From CAYUIS01 sp964444825 (lineage in GTDB: Bacteria > Chloroflexota > Anaerolineae > B4-G1): a stretch of DNA of 47,693 nucleotides. Both the position numbers and the translations under genes were made by a program. The stretch lies in NCBI GenBank assembly GCA_964444825.1, contig CAYUIS010000020.1, positions 1 to 47,693 of the forward strand, written 5' to 3'. The notes under the pieces are model-generated. The model ran no database searches, was not told the DNA's origin, and was given only the letters and a program-made list of their open reading frames with translations. Each line of letters starts with the position of its first letter. The first letter of the stretch is position 1. Shown here piece by piece: positions 41,776 to 47,693 of this stretch.

Positions 41776-44016
41776 ATGGCAAAGAAACAGCTAGTTCGCA
41801 CACTGGGTCTCGCCCAAATCCTGATGTTAGGAATTGGCGGCACGATGGGCGCTGGCGTGTTCGTGCTCACCGGCCACGCGGCAGGGAAGGTCGGCCCAGC
41901 AGTGATTCTTGTCTTCCTGCTCGCCGGACTGCAGTCACTGCCCAATTCCCTGTCTTACGCCGAGTTGGCCTCCAGCTTCCCCATCGCGGGCGGCGGCTAT
42001 GCGTACATCAGCAAGGCGACAACCGGAATGCTGCCCTTCGCCGTGGGCTGGGTGAGTTGGTTCAGCAGCATGGTCTACGCCGCCCTATCAGCGGTGGGGG
42101 CCGCTTATTCCCTCAAGATCTTTTTGCCCTTCCTGCCAGTATCTCTGACCGCTGTGGTCTTCATCGCCATCTTTGGTGCCATCAGCCTGCGGGGGAGCCA
42201 GGAGGCAGGTCGCACCCAGGTCATACTGGCCGTGATCCTGTTGACGTCGCTGGCCCTTTTTGTGATCCTGGGGCTAATCCTGCCCGGCGGCTTCACCTGG
42301 GCCACGTTCTACGGGGAGAGCGGGTTCTTCATCCAGGAGGGACTGCTCAACAATATGGTGGTGATCTTCCAGGCGATCACGCTGGTCAACGTTCTGTTCG
42401 TAGGCTACGAGGTGATCGCCACCACCGCCGAGGAGGCCAAGAATCCGGAACGCAACATCCCCATCGCCGTGGTGGGCACGATCTTTATCTGCGCGGCAGT
42501 CTACTGCACCGTTGCCTTTGTCGCCCTGGGCGTCGTCCCGGCCAATGTGCTGGGGGGTTCCTCCACCCCGCTGTCCGACGCCGCCTCTCACTTCCTGGGC
42601 GGTTGGGGCGCGCCACTGCTGGGCCTGGCAGGGATGATCGCTACCGTCACCTCGCTCAACACAGCGCTGCTCAGTTCGGCCCGCGTAGCTCTGGCCTTGA
42701 GCCGTGACGGCTATCTGCCGCCTTTTCTCTCACGTATCCATCCCCGTCTCAAAACGCCGCTGCCCGCCATCCTGATCAGCGGGGCGCTCATCGCCCTGTC
42801 CGCCGTCTCGGGCGACGAGGTGTTCCTGAGCTACGTCTCGAACTTTGGCTACATGTTCGTGGTCTTTTTCACCAACGTGTCGGTGATCCTGCTTCGGCGC
42901 AAGTTCCCCGATCACAAGCGTGCCTTCCGCACCCCCTGGTACCCCGTGACGCCGATCCTGGGCTGCCTGGGTATCATCGTCGTTGAGGTATTCACAGAGC
43001 CTCACGCGCTCGTGGTTGGAATCGGACTGATCGCCGTCGGGCTGGTCGTCTACCAGTTGCGCCAACCGGTGGGCCGGGCGGTGGAGGTCGCAGTGCAGGC
43101 AGTCGAGGCTGCCCATCACGAAATCCTGGTTTCGGTGGCCAACCCAATGACTGCCAGAAGCCTGATGAAGATGGCCGTCATGCTGGGTCGGGCGCGGGAG
43201 CAATCGACGCTCGCCGCTCTGTCGGTGGTTAAAATGCCAGCAGCGACCCCGTTGGAGATCGCTCAGGAAGTACTGGACGGACAAGAAAATGGGCGCAAGC
43301 GGTTGCTCCAACAGGTGGCGGACTATGCCTATGAGCAGGGGGTGCCGGTGCGCACCCTGCTGCGGGCAGCAAGGGGCATCTCGTCCGGCATCCTGAGCGT
43401 GGCCGAGACCCGAGGGGGCGTCGGGCTGATCCTGATGGGCTGGCGCGGTCAGTTGTCCACCCAGCGGGTAGCGGGCAGCGTGGTCAAGGACGTAGTGTAT
43501 GGCGCCAAGTGCGACGTGGCCGTGCTGCGCGATCGGGAAATGGGAGACACAGACATCAAGCACGTGCTCGTCCCAGTTGGGGCTGGGCCACACGCCCGCC
43601 TGGCCCTACAGTTGGCCTGGGACATCGCAAGAGCCAACAAAGGCTCCCTGAGGGCACTGCGCATACTCCCCGAAGCGGGCGAGGTGGACATAGAGCTAGA
43701 AATGGACGTCCTGCGCCAATTGGTGGAGGATGTGCTGCGCGACGTTCCAAAAGAAGTCACTTTCAGCCTGAGACGCAACGACTCTATTGTGGAGGGTATC
43801 CTGGCAGAGTCAGCACAGAGGGAAGATCAGGCAGGCTACGACTTGATCGCTATTGGCGCTTCGGAGGAATGGTTTCTAAAGAACCTGCTTTTCGGCTCCA
43901 TACCAGACCAGGTGGCGAACGGAGTGTCCTGCTCCGTCCTCATGGTGCGCCGCTTTGAGCCAGCTCCCGTCTCCTGGCTAAGGAGAGTGATCAAGCGGCC
44001 TAATTCGAACACCTGA
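41776..44016 (+). CDS. APC-family amino-acid permease with Usp tail
   Basis: The N-terminal 430 residues are an APC-superfamily transporter with about 12 membrane segments; it starts RTLGLAQILMLGIGGTMGAG, followed by the family's GGGYAYISKATTG region and FVGYEVIATTAEEAKNPERN. The C-terminal 300 residues hold two UspA-like domains (about 445-575 and 590-735), each with a LILMGWRGQ or LIAIGASEEW-type hallmark. Such transporter-Usp fusions occur in bacteria and archaea and presumably gate transport by nucleotide or energy state. I take ATG 41776 because AAGGAGA lies about 10 bp upstream; a TTG at 41767 falls inside that site. Confidence 0.92.
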   Translation: MAKKQLVRTLGLAQILMLGIGGTMGAGVFVLTGHAAGKVGPAVILVFLLAGLQSLPNSLSYAELASSFPIAGGGYAYISKATTGMLPFAVGWVSWFSSMVYAALSAVGAAYSLKIFLPFLPVSLTAVVFIAIFGAISLRGSQEAGRTQVILAVILLTSLALFVILGLILPGGFTWATFYGESGFFIQEGLLNNMVVIFQAITLVNVLFVGYEVIATTAEEAKNPERNIPIAVVGTIFICAAVYCTVAFVALGVVPANVLGGSSTPLSDAASHFLGGWGAPLLGLAGMIATVTSLNTALLSSARVALALSRDGYLPPFLSRIHPRLKTPLPAILISGALIALSAVSGDEVFLSYVSNFGYMFVVFFTNVSVILLRRKFPDHKRAFRTPWYPVTPILGCLGIIVVEVFTEPHALVVGIGLIAVGLVVYQLRQPVGRAVEVAVQAVEAAHHEILVSVANPMTARSLMKMAVMLGRAREQSTLAALSVVKMPAATPLEIAQEVLDGQENGRKRLLQQVADYAYEQGVPVRTLLRAARGISSGILSVAETRGGVGLILMGWRGQLSTQRVAGSVVKDVVYGAKCDVAVLRDREMGDTDIKHVLVPVGAGPHARLALQLAWDIARANKGSLRALRILPEAGEVDIELEMDVLRQLVEDVLRDVPKEVTFSLRRNDSIVEGILAESAQREDQAGYDLIAIGASEEWFLKNLLFGSIPDQVANGVSCSVLMVRRFEPAPVSWLRRVIKRPNSNT

Positions 44017-44035
44017 CGGCAGTTGCCGTCAGGTG
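44010..44035 (+). terminator. Hairpin overlapping the permease stop codon
   Basis: CACCTGACGGC (44010-44020) and GCCGTCAGGTG (44025-44035) form a perfect 11-bp stem with loop AGTT, covering the TGA stop. No T-tract follows, though a second imperfect stem (about 44042-44078) comes next. It may end the operon or protect the 3' end. Confidence 0.45.
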
Positions 44036-44124
44036 ACAGAGACCTCCCGCGACGGTCCAGCCGTGCGAGCGAGGTTGCTGTTCTGTTTCCATCCATGTGA
44101 AAAGGGAAAAGGCACAGCCCGCAT

Positions 44125-44142
44125 CTGTAACATAACTGTAAC
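44125..44142 (+). promoter_or_regulatory. Pho-box-like direct repeat
   Basis: CTGTAAC-ATAA-CTGTAAC: two identical 7-mers with an 11-bp period, close to the Pho-box pattern of PhoB/PhoP-type regulators. A TAAAAT lies at 44165-44170, farther from the box than in typical Pho promoters. It stands 250 bp before the hydrolase gene, with a MITE copy in between. Confidence 0.3.
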
Positions 44143-44172
44143 TCAACACCTGTCCGTTATGTGCTAAAATCG

Positions 44173-44352
<180 letters not shown>

Positions 44353-44393
44353 CCCAAAAAATCGACATAGATTGGCTCCAGGAGGGCGCTCTA

Positions 44394-45752
44394 GTGCGCT
44401 ACGACGATCAACAGATCCACGCCGTTGAGGAAGGCCCACCGAATCGCCAGGTGGCGTTACTGATCCACGGCTGGTCCAGCTCCTGGTACGCCATGTCACC
44501 GTTGATTGGGCTGATGAGCCAACGCTTTCGCGCGATCGCCGTTGACTTGCCTGGCTACGGGGCTTCTCCCCCCCTTCCGGAACGCGTGACGATCCCTGCC
44601 TACGCCGATTTGCTGGCCGATTTCGCCGAACGCGTGACTGATGGACCAGTCGTCATCGTCGGACACTCAATGGGCGGTATGATTGGCCTGACCATGGCCC
44701 TGCGCTACCCCGAACTGGTGGAGCGTATGGTGTTGATCGGCCCGACCATCAGCGGCCGCCTGTCCCAGTACATCAACCTGTTCATCTCTCCGATCACCAT
44801 CCTGGAGCGCTTTGGGTTGGGCAGCTTGATCGTGTCCGCCTTTGAACGTGCGATGGTAGGTGTCTCCGACCGACTGATGCGCCCGGCTTCCTTTGCGGAA
44901 CGCAGCGGGATCACCAGCGAGGAACACCTTCGCCTCCAAGCCGACGTTCGCCGGCCCGGCCAGGGCAGGGTGCGAGCTGAGTGTTTCTTCGCCATGCGCG
45001 AGAACGACTTGAGCGGTAGATTGGGTGAGATCCAGGCGCCCGCCCTTATTCTGTGGGGCGCAGAGGATAACACCGTTCCCTTGCGCGATGCTGGCGTAGT
45101 AGCCGACGAGTGGCCCGATTCTGACCTGCGTATCATTCCCAAGGCCGGTCACTGGCCTCACTTTGAGACGCCCGACACGGTACGTCGCCTGGTGGCCTCG
45201 TATCTCGGCCTGCCGCTGTTCAGTTCCGCGCTTCACACCCCCCTCGACGACGAGGAACTTGAACTAAGCCAGGAGATAGCCCAGTTCCTGGCCCACTCAG
45301 ACCTGGGAAACGAGTTGAATATGGCCCAGCGCTCTCGGCTGGCGGCCCAGTTCAGGCAACGCACCTATCCCTCTGGCAGCCTGCTCGTCAGCACGGACGA
45401 AGTAGGCAACGAGCTGTACATCGTACGCACAGGCACAGTCGAAGTCTGGAGTAGCCAAGACCAACCTGGTCAGGAGGCAACACGGGCCCGACGCGTGGCA
45501 ACCTATAGGCCGGGCCAGATGCTGGGCGAACTCGCCATGCTCGATCAGGGGCGGCGCAGTGCTGACCTAATTGCCGGCCCGGAGGGAGCCTCGGTATTGG
45601 CCTTGACTCGCGAACGGTTGCTGGCTCTGTGTGAGGATGACGCCGTGTTGTCCACTCGGCTGCTGTGGAATATCGCTGTATCAATGTCCCAACGTATGCG
45701 TTTCATCCAGTGGCAACTCCGCCGGTCTGCCCAGCGAGTTGCTCAGAGATAA
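44394..45752 (+). CDS. Alpha/beta hydrolase fused to a cNMP-binding domain
   Basis: Residues 1-275 form an alpha/beta hydrolase with oxyanion motif IHGWSSSW, nucleophile S92 in GHSMGG, acid D225 (WGAEDNTVP) and H253 (KAGHWPH). Residues about 310-430 form a cyclic-nucleotide-binding domain with the phosphate-binding-cassette pattern GELAMLDQGRRSA (R388-S389). No DNA-binding domain follows, so the cNMP domain likely regulates the hydrolase directly. A GTG start is preceded by AGGAGGG with 7-bp spacing. The gene stands alone between two MITE copies. A class III cyclase at 7444-9363 could supply the ligand. The hydrolase substrate is unknown. Confidence 0.9.
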   Translation: MRYDDQQIHAVEEGPPNRQVALLIHGWSSSWYAMSPLIGLMSQRFRAIAVDLPGYGASPPLPERVTIPAYADLLADFAERVTDGPVVIVGHSMGGMIGLTMALRYPELVERMVLIGPTISGRLSQYINLFISPITILERFGLGSLIVSAFERAMVGVSDRLMRPASFAERSGITSEEHLRLQADVRRPGQGRVRAECFFAMRENDLSGRLGEIQAPALILWGAEDNTVPLRDAGVVADEWPDSDLRIIPKAGHWPHFETPDTVRRLVASYLGLPLFSSALHTPLDDEELELSQEIAQFLAHSDLGNELNMAQRSRLAAQFRQRTYPSGSLLVSTDEVGNELYIVRTGTVEVWSSQDQPGQEATRARRVATYRPGQMLGELAMLDQGRRSADLIAGPEGASVLALTRERLLALCEDDAVLSTRLLWNIAVSMSQRMRFIQWQLRRSAQRVAQR

Positions 45753-45823
45753 CGCTGTGTTTGGTTAGATCACCTCTCTGGCACCGTTCCCTCCGATTCC
45801 CACTCAAATCCCGAGTATACCGT

Positions 45824-45931
45824 CCTCAGATCTTATCATCTCAATAAGTGGGGAAAGATGGGGGTGTGGGGGGCGCCAATGCCGCCTCCAACACCCCCGC
45901 CCCCCGATTTATTGAGATGATTCCTCAGATC
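45824..45931 (+). mobile_element. MITE-like element, copy 2, with 9-bp target duplication
   Basis: A 90-bp palindromic element (45833-45922) begins TTATCATCTCAATAAG and ends TTATTGAGATGATT. Inside, GGGGGTGT and ACACCCCC pair around a short centre. It is flanked by identical 9-bp direct repeats CCTCAGATC at 45824-45832 and 45923-45931, abutting the element exactly, as expected of a transposition target duplication. It shares long end sequences with copy 1. With no coding capacity it would need a transposase supplied in trans. Confidence 0.75.
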
Positions 45932-46062
45932 GAGGATGGTCTGATGGCATGATATCCTCCGCCCGTAATCACCTTGAGGATTGAGGGGCCAATCGAGGCA
46001 GTCTGACCAGGTGCATCGCACCCATAGAGGCCGAATGGGATAGCGCGGATTTGCAGAGTACG

Positions 46063-46091
46063 TTGACGTCCATGAAGCGTTCGGTTATAAT
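46063..46091 (+). promoter_or_regulatory. Promoter for the yvcK-type gene
   Basis: TTGACG (46063-46068), 17 bp, consensus TATAAT (46086-46091), 75 bp before the start codon. Nothing else is recognisable in 45932-46062; 45753-45823 also holds no gene. Confidence 0.8.
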
Positions 46092-46166
46092 AGTCCCGCT
46101 GCCTGCGCGGACGAGAAACAAGACAACTGGCACGATAACCTGTAGCAGCAGGGACGGCTGAGGCGC

Positions 46167-47441
46167 ATGACAACACCTCGGAAGCACATCCGAACTGCCC
46201 TGAAATGGCTGACGCCTGGCATAGGGATCAAGCGGTGGCTGTTACTATTGGCCTGCGGCATAACACTGCTGGTCATGAGCTCCAGCGCGCTGCTCGGGTC
46301 CTACCCCCTGCCGGATCCCTTCCTCACTGTGGCTCTTCAGTTCCTCCCGGCTGGCCTTTGGGCTGGGTTTTTTGGATTGGCAGGCCTGGCCGCGATCGTA
46401 GGCGCCCTCTTTGGCCTCAACCGCGGGCTGCTCAGGCCCTTTGTCCAAACCGATCCCGAGACCCTGGTCAATGCCGTAGCCCGTTATCGCCAGCGGGAGC
46501 AAGGCCCCAGAATCGTCGCCATAGGCGGTGGTCACGGCCTATCCGTACTGCTGCGAGGACTCAAGCGGCACACCTCCAACATCACGGCCATTGTCACCGT
46601 TGCTGATGATGGCGGCAGTTCGGGAAGACTGCGACGAACACTGGGGGTGTTGCCTCCCGGGGATTTCCGCAACTGCATCGCGGCTTTGGCCGACGACGAG
46701 GCTCTGACAACCCAATTGTTCCAGTACCGTTTCGGCGGCGGCAATGGACTCGACGGCCACAGCTTTGGCAACCTGTTCATCACAGCTATGGCCGAGGTGA
46801 CGGGAAGCTTTGAGCAGGCAATCCTAGAGTCCGAGCGGGTCTTGGCGATCCGTGGACGCGTCGTGCCCAGCACGCTCCAGGACGTAACGCTGATGGCCGA
46901 TCTGCGGTCGGAGCCAGTGGGGGTGAGCCGCGTGACGGGCGAGTCGAGCATCACCGAAGCGGCCGGAGCGATCGAGCGGGTCTACCTGGAGCCCGACGAC
47001 GCGCCCGCTTACCCGGAAGCGGTGCGAGCGCTGCTGGAAGCGGACATGATCGTGGCAGGGCCAGGCAGTCTCTATACCAGCGTCCTTCCCAACCTGCTCG
47101 TACCGGACGTGGAGAGGGCCACCCGAGCCAGCCGGGCCCTCAAGGTCTATGTCTCCAACGTAGCCACACAGTGTGGGGAGACGGACGCCTATACCGCCGG
47201 TGACCATATGGCCTCGCTCGAAGCCCACGTGGGTAGCGATCTCTTCTCAGTTATGCTGGTAAACGATAACATAGATGTGGACTTTGATCCCCCCCCGGGG
47301 GTCGAAATGGTGGCCCTAAACACGCCATCAAACATCAAATACCGAGTGGTCACCGCGGACCTGATTGACGAGTCCCGCCCGTGGCGGCACGACAGCCATA
47401 AGCTAGCACGAGCATTGCTACGTCTATTGGATGAGCAATGA
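46167..47441 (+). CDS. yvcK: YvcK/CofD-like gluconeogenesis factor with membrane anchor
   Basis: The 424-residue protein has two N-terminal hydrophobic segments (about 23-45 and 60-85) and then a YvcK/CofD-like domain: RIVAIGGGHGLSVLLRGLK, VTVADDGGSSGRLRR, LPPGDFRNCIAAL, DGHSFGNLFI, AGPGSLYTSVLPNLL and VSNVATQCGETDAYT. YvcK proteins bind UDP-sugars and are needed for growth on gluconeogenic carbon and for cell shape in Bacillus and other bacteria. B. subtilis YvcK is soluble and shorter (about 320 residues), so the membrane extension is a lineage feature. gap follows after 28 bp, consistent with a central-carbon role. Confidence 0.92.
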   Translation: MTTPRKHIRTALKWLTPGIGIKRWLLLLACGITLLVMSSSALLGSYPLPDPFLTVALQFLPAGLWAGFFGLAGLAAIVGALFGLNRGLLRPFVQTDPETLVNAVARYRQREQGPRIVAIGGGHGLSVLLRGLKRHTSNITAIVTVADDGGSSGRLRRTLGVLPPGDFRNCIAALADDEALTTQLFQYRFGGGNGLDGHSFGNLFITAMAEVTGSFEQAILESERVLAIRGRVVPSTLQDVTLMADLRSEPVGVSRVTGESSITEAAGAIERVYLEPDDAPAYPEAVRALLEADMIVAGPGSLYTSVLPNLLVPDVERATRASRALKVYVSNVATQCGETDAYTAGDHMASLEAHVGSDLFSVMLVNDNIDVDFDPPPGVEMVALNTPSNIKYRVVTADLIDESRPWRHDSHKLARALLRLLDEQ

Positions 47442-47469
47442 CCATCACATAATCGAAAGGAGCAAGAAA

Positions 47470-47693
47470 ATGACAGTAAAAGTAGGCATCAACGGTTTCG
47501 GCCGCATCGGCCGACAGGTACTCAAGGCGATAAAGGAGAACTACCCAAGTGAGTTCGACGTCGTTGGCGTAAACGACCTCTTTGCGCCCGAGACAAACGC
47601 ACACCTGTTCAAGTATGACTCCAACTTTGGCATCTATGACGGCGTCGTCGAGGTGGTCGAGGGAGACATCGTCGTGGATGGCGACCGCATCAA
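47470..47693 (+). CDS. gap: Glyceraldehyde-3-phosphate dehydrogenase, 5' part
   Basis: The first 74 codons of GAPDH are visible before the window ends. They show the NAD-binding start VKVGINGFGRIGRQVLKAI, the VVGVNDLFAPETNAHLFKYD segment and SNFGIYDGVVEV. An AAAGGAG site precedes the ATG. The enzyme oxidises glyceraldehyde-3-phosphate in glycolysis or reverses it in gluconeogenesis. The catalytic Cys lies beyond the edge. It is probably in one operon with yvcK. Confidence 0.95.
   Translation, partial: MTVKVGINGFGRIGRQVLKAIKENYPSEFDVVGVNDLFAPETNAHLFKYDSNFGIYDGVVEVVEGDIVVDGDRI

Overview
The window is a bacterial chromosomal segment, G+C-rich and gene-dense, most likely from a member of the Chloroflexota (Anaerolineae-like) and probably part of a metagenome-derived assembly. 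Pointers to that assignment are a LysW-dependent amino-acid pathway, an archaeal-type phosphoglycerate mutase (ApgM), a membrane-anchored baseplate-J-like protein, GAF-rich sensors, Thr/Pro-linker SH3b proteins and YvcK next to gap. This taxonomic call is inference; no rRNA gene is present. The assembly has a 100-N scaffold gap (10102-10201) and a damaged low-complexity tract with 10 Ns (44208-44301).

Layout. 40-4504 (minus): a baseplate-J-like membrane protein behind alaS. 4535-9363 (plus): a signalling block of CheY-like regulator, GAF-GAF-PAS histidine kinase and GAF-PAS class III nucleotide cyclase. 9420-12374 (minus): a sulfur/Fe-S block of an IscS-like protein without its PLP lysine, an IscU-MIP18 fusion, a TusA-like and a DsrE-like protein. 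12437-14776 (plus): a GAF-GAF HisKA_2 kinase overlapping its ANTAR regulator. 14779-23029 (plus): a promoter, a folded leader, then argG-argH-lysW-lysX-lysY-lysZ-lysJ-lysK, which reads as a complete LysW-carried route from glutamate to ornithine plus the last two arginine steps (carbamoylation is elsewhere). 23031-32652 (plus): a split, rearranged glutamate synthase (two-barrel FMN/Fe-S protein, and a glutaminase-GXGXG protein), a GCS2-family ligase, glutamine-dependent NAD synthetase and recF. 32649-36897 (minus): rsmG, apgM, an orphan CUT1-type sugar ABC ATPase and a DeoR-type repressor. 37065-44016 (plus): a membrane/stress cluster of a truncated receiver-like peptide, a small membrane protein, a TauE/SafE permease, a tandem Usp protein, a Usp-Usp-DUF389-SH3b protein and an amino-acid permease with a Usp tail. 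44173-45931: two copies of a MITE-like palindromic element flank a hydrolase-cNMP-binding fusion gene. 46063-47693 (plus): a YvcK-type protein and the start of gap, which runs off the window.

The central theme is nitrogen and amino-acid metabolism: glutamate synthase makes the glutamate that the LysW pathway consumes, and glutamine amidotransfer recurs in GltB and NadE. Signalling proteins are dense, and a nucleotide cyclase coexists with a cNMP-binding effector. The most unusual item is the Fe-S block. Its cysteine-desulfurase homologue has Thr where the Schiff-base Lys belongs, and three further PLP-pocket changes, yet keeps its mobile-loop Cys. It sits with an IscU scaffold fused to a MIP18 domain and two sulfur-carrier-like proteins. 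Other leads are the folded argG leader, the MITE with an exact 9-bp target duplication, the duplicated GltS barrel, and two genes whose promoters predict leaderless transcripts.
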